12,684 nucleotides of DNA. Source: Lentisphaeria bacterium. GTDB taxonomy: Bacteria > Verrucomicrobiota > Lentisphaeria > Victivallales > UBA1829. The stretch is from contig JAFYBD010000287.1 in the NCBI GenBank assembly GCA_017540385.1, positions 1 through 12,684 of the forward strand, given 5' to 3'. A program made the translations under genes and the position numbers. Positions 5,775 through 11,892 of this stretch are shown here, one piece after another. The notes under the pieces were generated by a model. It had not been told where the DNA came from. It saw only the letters and a list, made by a program, of their open reading frames with translations, and searched no databases. Position 1 is the first letter of the stretch; each line of letters begins with the position of its first letter.

Positions 5775-6682
5775 GTTCGGACTCGATCAAAAACATGGGA
5801 CATTCCGTGAATGTCCGGCTGAAGCATCTGGCGCAGGAACAGAACGTCGGCTTCGATTATCTTCTTTTGCGGTATGCCTATGAACGGTTTCTCTACAGGC
5901 TGGGACACAGCCCATACGTGCAACGTTTCATTCTGAAGGGAGCAAGCGCCTTTTCTGTATGGTTCGGCCCCATGCTCCGTGTAACGCGCGACACGGATCT
6001 GCTGTGTCATGGGGATTCCGATCCAAAGCACCTTGTTCAATGCTTCCGGGAAATCTGCGAAACGTCTGTCCCGGACGACGGGATCGTCTTCGACATTTCC
6101 TCCATTAGTGCCAGCGAAATCATAAAAGACGCAAAATACCGGGGGACAAGGATCGCGTTTTGTGCCAGGATACAGAACGCAAGAGTTCCTATGCAGTTTG
6201 ATATCGGCTTCGGGGATTCGGTCTATCCCGAAGCTGAGCTTCAGGAATATCCCAGACTTTTGAACACATTCCCCGCTCCGTCCATTCTCGTCTATTCGCG
6301 CTACACGGTGATCGCAGAGAAGTTCGAGGCGATCACTTCGCTTGGCATGTTGAACAGCCGGCTGAAGGATTACTATGACATCTGGCTTCTGTCGGAGAAA
6401 TTTGATTTTGACTTCCTTTTACTGAAGCAGGCTATCGCAAAAACATTCCGGCGTCGCGGCACGGATATTCCGACCGAAATCCCCATCGGACTGTCCGGGG
6501 AATTCTATGAAGACCCGTTGAAACAGTCCCAATGGCGGGCTTTTCTGAAGAAAGTCTCTCCAGAACAAAAGCCTGAAAGTCTGCGGGAAGCCGTAGCCGG
6601 GATCAGCCCGCTACTTCAACCGTTCTTTCTCTCGAAGAACGACCACCTCATGAAGTGGATCGCGGGAAAAGGCTGGCAGTGA
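5771..6682 (+). CDS. abiEii: AbiEii toxin, nucleotidyltransferase of type IV toxin-antitoxin system
   Basis: A 303-residue protein starting at the ATG inside the abiEi stop. It shows the AbiEii/MenA-type nucleotidyltransferase signature in order: FILKGASAF (residues 53-61, lysine and glycine loop), RVTRDTDLL (70-78) with the metal-binding Asp pair D74 and D76, QFDIGFGD (142-149) with D144, VIAEKFEAI (180-188), and SRLKDYYDIW (196-205) with K199 and D203. Members of this family transfer nucleotides to tRNA acceptor ends or otherwise block growth, and in phage-infected cells they cause abortive infection. All catalytic positions look intact, so the toxin should be active. The C-terminal 90 residues are variable in the family. 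No further cargo gene is linked to it. Confidence 0.92.
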   Translation: MSSDSIKNMGHSVNVRLKHLAQEQNVGFDYLLLRYAYERFLYRLGHSPYVQRFILKGASAFSVWFGPMLRVTRDTDLLCHGDSDPKHLVQCFREICETSVPDDGIVFDISSISASEIIKDAKYRGTRIAFCARIQNARVPMQFDIGFGDSVYPEAELQEYPRLLNTFPAPSILVYSRYTVIAEKFEAITSLGMLNSRLKDYYDIWLLSEKFDFDFLLLKQAIAKTFRRRGTDIPTEIPIGLSGEFYEDPLKQSQWRAFLKKVSPEQKPESLREAVAGISPLLQPFFLSKNDHLMKWIAGKGWQ

Positions 6683-6710
6683 TCCCCTGCTCCGTCGCCG
6701 ACACATGGTA

Positions 6711-6771
6711 TTGAATCTTTCGCAGTTTTCGCGTTTTCTTCAATCGTGTTTGAATCTTTCGCCGTTTTCGC
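6711..6771 (+). repeat. Two-copy direct repeat downstream of abiE
   Basis: A 22-nt unit beginning TTGAATCTTTCGC and ending GTTTTCGC occurs at 6711-6732 and 6750-6771, with one difference (A or C at position 14) and a 39-nt period. It starts 28 nt after the abiEii stop. Its G+C is low compared with the surrounding genes. Confidence 0.75.
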
Positions 6772-6782
6772 ATCGTTTTCAC

Positions 6783-6811
6783 TTGAAACAGGTTCACGGG
6801 GATGGTATAGT
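6783..6811 (+). promoter_or_regulatory. Promoter of the PheC-like lipoprotein and GNAT pair
   Basis: TTGAAA (6783-6788) and TATAGT (6806-6811) are separated by 17 nt. The predicted start is near 6818, about 28 nt before the ribosome-binding site. Confidence 0.75.
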
Positions 6812-6855
6812 ACATTTGTAAATCTAACCGGACAAGAATCACTTTGAGGCAAATC

Positions 6856-7668
6856 ATGGATCGTCGGATATTCGGAAAACGTTTCGCGCGGCTGCTGGGC
6901 GGGCTCTGCCTGCTGTTTCTCCTCGTCTTCGTCTCCTGCGCCACAGCCCCGGATTCCCTTTCGGCGGTGCGGTCCCGCGGGGTCCTGCTGGTCGGCGCGA
7001 CCGGGGATTACCGCCCGATGTCCTACCTCGAACCGGAGACCGGTGCGTACGTCGGGTTCGACGCCGCGCTGGCGGAGGACCTGGCGGCGGAGCTCGGCGT
7101 GCGGCTCGAATTCGTGCCGACCACCTGGCCGACGCTGATGGACGACACGCTCGCGGGCAAATTCGACCTCGCCGTATGCGGCATCACGATCACCTCCGCG
7201 CGGAAGGAACTCGCGCTCATGTCCGACGGCTACCTCGCGAACGGCAAAACCGTCCTCTGCCGTGCCGAAGACGCCGCCAAATACACCTCGCTCGCAGCCA
7301 TCGACCGCCCGGAGGTCCGCGTCATGGAGAACCCCGGCGGACTCAACGAGAAGTTCGCGCGCGCAAATCTGCCCCGCGCCACGCTCACCATCCACCCCGT
7401 GAACGAGGAGATACCCGGGCTCGTCGCGTCGGGCCGCGCGGATGTGATGATCACGGAGATCCTGGAGGCGGAGTATTATGCGAGCCAGGACCCGCGCCTG
7501 GCCGCGCCGCTGCTGAAATCGCCCTTCACGCACGGCGAACTCGGATTCCTGCTGCCGCCCGGAGGCGAATCCCTGCTGGAGTACGTGAACGCCTTCCTCG
7601 CGAAGGAACGCGCCGCCGGCCGTCTCGATGAACTCGCGGAGCAGTATCTCCGGAGACGCCGCCCATGA
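6856..7668 (+). CDS. Periplasmic solute-binding-fold lipoprotein, cyclohexadienyl dehydratase (PheC)-like
   Basis: A 270-residue protein. I chose the ATG at 6856 because GAGG lies 6 nt upstream. Residues 1-28 are a lipoprotein signal: basic MDRRIFGKRFAR, a hydrophobic core, and VFVSC with the probable lipidated Cys28. The rest is a family 3 solute-binding fold: LLVGATGDYRPMSY (44-57), YVGFDAALAEDLA (65-77), a ligand loop FVPTTWPTLMDD (86-97) and FDLAVCGITIT (103-113). The block MENPGGLNEKFARA (157-170) and the ADVMITEILEAE stretch (195-206) resemble cyclohexadienyl dehydratases, which convert prephenate or arogenate to phenylpyruvate or phenylalanine in the periplasm. No permease or ATPase gene is next to it, which favours a stand-alone enzyme or sensor over an ABC transport component. 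An amino-acid-binding lipoprotein remains possible. Confidence 0.8.
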   Translation: MDRRIFGKRFARLLGGLCLLFLLVFVSCATAPDSLSAVRSRGVLLVGATGDYRPMSYLEPETGAYVGFDAALAEDLAAELGVRLEFVPTTWPTLMDDTLAGKFDLAVCGITITSARKELALMSDGYLANGKTVLCRAEDAAKYTSLAAIDRPEVRVMENPGGLNEKFARANLPRATLTIHPVNEEIPGLVASGRADVMITEILEAEYYASQDPRLAAPLLKSPFTHGELGFLLPPGGESLLEYVNAFLAKERAAGRLDELAEQYLRRRRP

Positions 7669-8120
7669 ACCGGGGGCAAAGCGCTCAGATCGAGGTCCTC
7701 CGGGCGGAAGCCGAATGGCAGCGTGCGGGTGCGTATTCCGTCCGCATCCAGGGCATGAACCGCCAGCACCACATCTCCCTGCGCGAGGAGTTCGACGAAC
7801 ACGACGCCGACGGCACGCGTTATATCGTCCTGCTGGACGACGGCTACCCTGTCGCCACGTGCCGGTTCTACGCCGCCGAACCCGGGCGCGCGGTCCTGGG
7901 GCGCGTGGTCGTCCTGCCCGAATACCGCGGTCATGGCCTCGGCCGGATGGTCGTGGAGGAGGCCGAACGCTGGCTGCGCGAGCTCGGATTCCGCGAGGTC
8001 GCGATCGACAGCCGGATCGTCGCCATCGCTTTCTACGAGAAACTCGGCTATGCCCCCGTCGACGACGCAGTGGTCAGGAGCGGATCCTTCGACTGCATCC
8101 GCATGCACAAACATCTTTAA
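7665..8120 (+). CDS. GNAT-family N-acetyltransferase
   Basis: A 151-residue cytoplasmic acetyltransferase whose start overlaps the previous stop (ATGA at 7665-7668). The acetyl-CoA pyrophosphate loop is LPEYRGHGLGR (residues 84-94, R88-G89-x-G91-x-G93), preceded by the strand VLGRVVVL. The motif B region AIAFYEKLGYAPVDD (120-134) is also typical. It has the short layout of the ElaA/YjcF-like GNAT proteins. The substrate cannot be told from sequence: a small amine, an amino acid or a protein N-terminus are all possible. Coupling to the PheC-like lipoprotein hints at a shared amino-acid-related role, but this is inference. Confidence 0.85.
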   Translation: MNRGQSAQIEVLRAEAEWQRAGAYSVRIQGMNRQHHISLREEFDEHDADGTRYIVLLDDGYPVATCRFYAAEPGRAVLGRVVVLPEYRGHGLGRMVVEEAERWLRELGFREVAIDSRIVAIAFYEKLGYAPVDDAVVRSGSFDCIRMHKHL

Positions 8121-8195
8121 TCACGTTTTACCGCCCTGCATATCAGTTCAAAACAGCTTTTTTCGAAAAATCGACAAAAATAATCGACATTTCGC

Positions 8196-8224
8196 TTGAC
8201 AAGCGCGAATTGACGGTGTATATT
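8196..8224 (+). promoter_or_regulatory. metY promoter
   Basis: TTGACA (8196-8201), a perfect -35 hexamer, is followed after 17 nt by TATATT (8219-8224). The predicted start near 8231 leaves a leader of about 220 nt. This is the strongest promoter in the window. Confidence 0.85.
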
Positions 8225-8242
8225 AGTTCTGTCAACGGACAA

Positions 8243-8291
8243 CCGGAAACGTTCCGGCGCTTCATCCGTGATGAGGCCCGGCTCTTTTTTT
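8243..8291 (+). promoter_or_regulatory. Candidate attenuator in the metY leader
   Basis: Two mutually exclusive hairpins can form. The first is CCGGAA-ACG-TTCCGG (8243-8257). The second uses the same CCGG at 8254-8257 to pair with CCGG at 8278-8281, enclosing the 7-bp stem CTTCATC/GATGAGG (8260-8266 with 8270-8276). CTC and seven T (8285-8291) follow. The second hairpin thus resembles an intrinsic terminator about 60 nt into the leader, and the first would prevent it. I do not recognise any known SAM riboswitch core here. Confidence 0.5.
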
Positions 8292-8390
8292 GGACTAAAT
8301 CACCACCAAACAGATAATGTATTCGGAGGCTATCAAATAAACAACCCCGGCCCCGCGCGGACCAGACGCGCAAATCATTGACCGAATCAG

Positions 8391-8430
8391 TCAGAACCAC
8401 CCGAACCAACCCCACCCCCGAACCGAACCA
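8391..8430 (+). other. C-rich, G-poor stretch before metY (possible Rho loading site)
   Basis: By hand count these 40 bases have 21 C and 4 G, with four copies of GAACC and no strong pairing. Such unstructured C-rich RNA is typical of Rho utilisation sites. It ends 24 nt before the metY start and just before the ribosome-binding site. No gene is seen between 8121 and 8454. A 7-codon ATG frame at 8317-8340 lacks a ribosome-binding site. Confidence 0.3.
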
Positions 8431-8454
8431 TTTCTTTCATAAGGAGACTTCACC

Positions 8455-9732
8455 ATGGCCGACAACAAGCAGTACCGCATCGAAACCCTCGCCATTCACG
8501 CCGGACAGGTCCCCGACCCCACCACGCTTTCCCGCGCCGTCCCGGTCTACCGCCCCACGGCGTACGCGTTCCGCAACTCCAAGCACGGCGCCGACCTCTT
8601 CGGCCTGCGCGAGACCGGCAACATCTACGCCCGGCTCATGAACCCGACCGAAGACGTGCTCGAACAGCGTCTGGCCGCGCTCGATGGCGGCAAGGCCGCG
8701 TTGGCCGTCTCCTCCGGCACGGCGGCGATCTATTTCACCATCACCAATATCGCGCGTCAGGGCGACGAGATCGTGGCCGCGAACAACCTCTACGGCGGGA
8801 CCTACACGCAGTTCGACGCGATCCTGCCGTAGAGCGGGATCAAGGTCAACTTCACGCCCGTGAACGATTTCGAGGCCGTCGAAGCCGCGATCAACGAGCG
8901 CACCCGCGCCATCTACATCGAGACCGTCGGTAACCCCGGACTCGACATCGCCGACATTGAGGCGTACTCCGCCATCGCGAAGAAGCACCACCTGCCCCTG
9001 ATCGTCGACTCCACCTTCACGCCCCCCACCCTGCTCCGCCCGATCGAACACGGCGCGAACATCGTGATCCATTCGCTCTCGAAGTGGATCGGCGGCCACG
9101 GCACGGCCATCGGCGGCGCGGTCGTCGACGCGGGCAATTTCGACTGGACCGACCCGAAATTCGCGCTGTACAACGAGCCCGACCGCGGTTACCACGGCCT
9201 GCGCTTCGCCCACGATCTCGGCCCGAACAATCCGCTCGCGTTCATCCTGCGCCTCCGCACGGTCGGCCTCCGCAACCAGGGCCCGACCCTCGCGCCCGAC
9301 GCCGCCTGGATCTTCCTGCAGGGCCTCGAATCGCTCCCGCTCCGCACGGCGCGTCACAGCGAGAACGGCCTCGCCGTCGCGAACTTCCTGAAGAACCATC
9401 CGAAGGCCGCCTGGGTCAAGTATCCGGGATTCCAGCCCCTCGCGCAGAAATACCTCCCGAACGGCGCGAACGGCATGGTCGTCTTCGGCGTGAAGGGCGG
9501 CGCCGCCGCCGCGCAGAAGCTCGTCGACAACGTGGGACTCTTCACCATCATCGCGAACGTCGGCGACGCGAAGAGCCTCATCATCCACCCCGCCAGCACC
9601 ACACACTCGCAGCTCAGCGAAGAGGACCAGATCAAGGCCGGACTCCCGCCCGAACTGATCCGCCTCTCCATCGGTCTCGAGAACGTCGACGACATCATCG
9701 GCGCGCTCGACGACGCCCTGAAGCTCGTCTGA
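8455..9732 (+). CDS. metY: O-acetylhomoserine sulfhydrylase (MetY), frame interrupted by one in-frame TAG
   Basis: A PLP enzyme that makes homocysteine from O-acetylhomoserine and sulfide (methionine synthesis by direct sulfhydrylation). It starts at ATG 8455, with AAGGAG upstream. Read through a TAG at codon 126 the product has 425 positions, the normal MetY length. Family blocks on both sides of the TAG are intact: AIHAGQVPDPTT (9-20), SSGTAAI (85-91), ANNLYGGTYTQF (109-120), ETVGNPGLDIAD (156-167), IVDSTFTPP (183-191) and HSLSKWIGGHG (206-216) with the PLP lysine K210. No frameshift or second stop is present, and promoter and leader are intact. The TAG falls in a surface-type stretch, ILP-(TAG)-SGIKV, where Lys is plausible (AAG differs by one base). 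Without read-through the product is 125 residues and inactive; a GTG at 8860 could start only a fragment. Explanations are a point mutation, an assembly error or TAG recoding. Confidence 0.9.
8830..8832 (+). other. In-frame TAG codon inside metY
   Basis: The codon lies between CCG (Pro125) and AGC (Ser127), with the reading frame continuing unchanged for another 299 codons. The twelve other visible gene ends do not use TAG: ten use TGA and two TAA (counting the real metY stop). Confidence 0.9.
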
Positions 9733-9785
9733 GATCGCGACATCTCCGGCCGCCCCGGAGAACCTGAAATCAAGTACAAAAACAT

Positions 9786-9829
9786 CGCCGCCGGAAACTC
9801 CCTCGGGAATCTCCGGCGGCGGGTTTTTA
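9786..9829 (+). terminator. Bidirectional terminator between metY and the cobW-like gene
   Basis: CGCCGCCGGA (9786-9795) pairs perfectly with TCCGGCGGCG (9812-9821), followed by GG and TTTTT. On the other side AAAAACAT gives a T run for leftward transcripts, so it can serve the converging metY and GTPase genes. Confidence 0.9.
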
Positions 9830-9846
9830 TTCGAAACGGAGAAGCG

Positions 9847-10938
9847 TCAGACGACGGTCTGATAACGGTACGTCGGGTTGGGACGGCCGGGCATCAGGCA
9901 CTTCAGGTTTCTGATCGCAGCGGCGACGCCGAAGGACGCAGCCGTTTCCGGGAGGGTCGCTTCGACGGCCTTCTGCAACGCTTCCGGCGGCATCTGCACG
10001 CGGGCGTTCAGCGTCATCACGGCGGACGCGCCCTTCACGCCGGAGTCTCCGCGCATGTTCACGGGAGCGCCGATTGCGCCGACGTTGCCGAGCACGACCC
10101 GGTCCCCGCAGGTGAGCGAGAGCTTCACATGTCCGATCTCGGCCCGATCCGCGCGGAATGAATCGCGGAGCTTCGCGAGGAGCGCTTCCGCAAAGGCGTT
10201 CCAGTCGGTGTCGGCCGCGCCGGAGAGATCGATCGCGGCGTTCAGCCAGCCGAGGACCGCCTCGCCGTGGGCGTAGCGGTCGTAATCGACCTCCGCGATG
10301 TGCGCACCGGCGGAACCGCCGGAGAGGATGTCATCCAGCCAGGCGTCGACCGCAGTGCCCTTCAACGCGGAGACGGCCGCGGCAGGCGCGTCGAAATGCT
10401 CCTTCAGCAGGGCGAGTTCTTCCTCGATCTGCGCCGGGGAAAGCGTGTCGGCCTTGTTCAGGAGGATGCGGTCGGCCTCCTCGAGCTGGCGTTTCACGAT
10501 GTACAGCGCGTCGGGATGCGTCAGGCAGGGCACGAGCTCCAGCGCTTCTTTCAGGCGCACGGGATCGACCAGGACCGTCAGCGGCGCGAGGTCGAGGTCC
10601 GGGAACTGGTCCTTCACCGGCTGGAGGATGGTGGCGGAGAGATCGGTGCAGCTGCCGACGGGTTCGGAGACGATGAGGTCGCATCCGGCGTCGATCAGCG
10701 ACTGGACGGATTTCATGAAGCCGGGGAAATTGCAGCAGAAGCAGCTGCCGGAGACTTCGCGGACCTCGACGCCCGTGCAGGTCAGGATCGCGGTGTCGAC
10801 GAGGTCGGCGGCCTGGTCGTTGGTGATGAGGCCGACTGTGTAGCCGCGCCCGGTGAGGCGTCCGGCGATGGCGTTCAGCATGGTGGTCTTGCCGGCGGCG
10901 AGGAATCCGCCGACGAGGATGAGTTTCGTTTTGCTCAT
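9847..10938 (-). CDS. CobW/COG0523 family G3E GTPase
   Basis: A 363-residue cytoplasmic P-loop GTPase of the family that delivers or allocates metals (zinc, cobalt, nickel) to target proteins. Walker A is GGFLAAGKTT (10-19). The family metal-binding motif CxCC is C66-F-C68-C69 (in SGSCFCCNF), followed by the Walker B-like LIVSEPVG (88-95). The guanine-specificity motif NKAD is in RILLNKAD. The C-terminal domain (from about 220) is the CobW C-terminal type, without the His-rich stretch seen in many zinc chaperones. AAGGA precedes the start. It lies 12 nt after a MIP channel gene and is surely co-transcribed with it. The position of switch I is occupied by NDQAADLVDT instead of the NEFGE type, so this is a divergent subfamily, and the metal cannot be named. 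Confidence 0.9.
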   Translation of the reverse strand: MSKTKLILVGGFLAAGKTTMLNAIAGRLTGRGYTVGLITNDQAADLVDTAILTCTGVEVREVSGSCFCCNFPGFMKSVQSLIDAGCDLIVSEPVGSCTDLSATILQPVKDQFPDLDLAPLTVLVDPVRLKEALELVPCLTHPDALYIVKRQLEEADRILLNKADTLSPAQIEEELALLKEHFDAPAAAVSALKGTAVDAWLDDILSGGSAGAHIAEVDYDRYAHGEAVLGWLNAAIDLSGAADTDWNAFAEALLAKLRDSFRADRAEIGHVKLSLTCGDRVVLGNVGAIGAPVNMRGDSGVKGASAVMTLNARVQMPPEALQKAVEATLPETAASFGVAAAIRNLKCLMPGRPNPTYRYQTVV

Positions 10939-10950
10939 GGTTCGTATTCC

Positions 10951-11754
10951 TTATTGCTTGCCGCAGCAGCAGTCGCCGGGCTTTTTGTTCATCAGGGGTT
11001 CGTAGAGTTTCGTGAAGAGAAGCGCGGCGACGATGCCGCCGACGATCGGCGCCAGGATGTAGACCCAGAAGAATCCGCCGCAGGCGTCCGGCAGAGCCGC
11101 TTTGCCCCAGCCCATGATCATCGCCACGACGCGCGGACCGAAATCGCGCGCGGGGTTCAGTCCGGCCTGCGAAAGGGGCGCGACCAGGCAGATGACCGAG
11201 GAAACGCTCAGGCCGATCCAGAGCGGCGCGGAGTCGCTGGAGGGACGGCCGACGTTGCAGCCCTCCGTGAGGGCGAAGATCAGCAGGACCAGCAGGAATG
11301 TGCCGAAGCCTTCCGCGAAGCACGCCAGCCAGAAGGGCACGGTCGCCGTCGGGTAGTATTCGCCGAACATGCGTCCGGTCTTCACGGACGCTTCGGAGCC
11401 GCGCACGATCGCGTGCGTCGTTTCGAAATCCTGAATGGACGTGAAGAACAGCAGATAGATGATCCAGCCCGCGACAAACGCACCGAGGAACTGTGCGATC
11501 AGATAAGTCGGGACTTTTCTCCATGTCATGCGGCCGCTGCACGCCATCGCCACCGTCACGGCGGGGTTCAGGTGGGCGCAGCACAGGTGACGCGTCAGAT
11601 AGATCGACAGCGTAACGCCGACGCCCCAGAACAGGGCGATCAGGGCGAGGCTCACGTGGGCGCCAAACAGCGTATCGACCGCGACGGTCCCGCAGCCGAA
11701 GAGGACCAGGAGGAAAGTCCCCGAAAATTCACCGAGAAATTCTCGTTTGAACAT
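10951..11754 (-). CDS. MIP-family channel (GlpF/aquaglyceroporin-like)
   Basis: A 267-residue integral membrane channel. I chose the ATG at 11754, with AAGGA upstream, because the sequence MFKREFLGEFSGTF is the normal start of the family; an upstream in-frame extension has no such features. Six hydrophobic segments are visible. The two pore boxes are HLNPAVT (61-67) and LNPARDFGPR (199-208); Asp after NPAR is the GlpF-type mark. Aligned by eye to E. coli GlpF, the selectivity-filter positions are W43, I188, A197 and R203. Two Cys (58, 59) sit just before the first NPA box where Ser-Gly is usual, and the tail ends GDCCCGKQ. It would pass glycerol or other small neutral solutes, perhaps metalloid acids. 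It is the first gene of a two-gene operon with the COG0523 GTPase. Confidence 0.92.
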   Translation of the reverse strand: MFKREFLGEFSGTFLLVLFGCGTVAVDTLFGAHVSLALIALFWGVGVTLSIYLTRHLCCAHLNPAVTVAMACSGRMTWRKVPTYLIAQFLGAFVAGWIIYLLFFTSIQDFETTHAIVRGSEASVKTGRMFGEYYPTATVPFWLACFAEGFGTFLLVLLIFALTEGCNVGRPSSDSAPLWIGLSVSSVICLVAPLSQAGLNPARDFGPRVVAMIMGWGKAALPDACGGFFWVYILAPIVGGIVAALLFTKLYEPLMNKKPGDCCCGKQ

Positions 11755-11865
11755 AAGAATCCTTACGTATTTTGAGTTTGAGGACGGCAGGAAACAAGAC
11801 ACAGGGGAAACGGCCGCGTCCTGCCGCGCCGCCGTTTGTCTTTGCAAAGATGCGATTCCGTTTGA

Positions 11866-11886
11866 GGGCGGACGGATGGTCCGCCC
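11866..11886 (-). terminator. Hairpin downstream of the FtsX-type gene (weak terminator)
   Basis: GGGCGGAC (11866-11873) pairs perfectly with GTCCGCCC (11879-11886) around a 5-nt loop, 6 nt beyond the permease stop. It lacks a T run on the minus strand, so it may act as a weak or Rho-assisted end, or simply stabilise the mRNA 3' end. The rest of 11755-11892 shows no gene. Confidence 0.35.
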
Positions 11887-11892
11887 GAAGGA

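Noticed and set aside
4846..6700. tRNA-Cys as an integration site for an AbiE island
   Set aside because: Integrated elements normally lie at the tRNA 3' end, which faces left here, while AbiE is on the 5' side. No integrase gene or duplicated tRNA end is visible.
6616..7533. Long minus-strand frame opposite the PheC-like gene, with AKTAKDSN-type repeats near its end
   Set aside because: It is a shadow of the plus-strand gene in G+C-rich DNA. The repeated residues come from the intergenic direct repeat.
8317..8340. Seven-codon leader peptide frame before metY
   Set aside because: It has no ribosome-binding site and no Met or Cys run that would make a ribosome-sensing attenuator, and it lies after the T run.
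8143..8415. Minus-strand 90-codon frame over the metY promoter and leader
   Set aside because: It covers the near-consensus promoter and leader hairpins and shows no ribosome-binding site or family features.
11755..11847. N-terminal extension of the MIP channel from an ATG at 11847
   Set aside because: The extension is low in hydrophobicity and unlike the family. The ATG at 11754 has a ribosome-binding site and gives the usual start.
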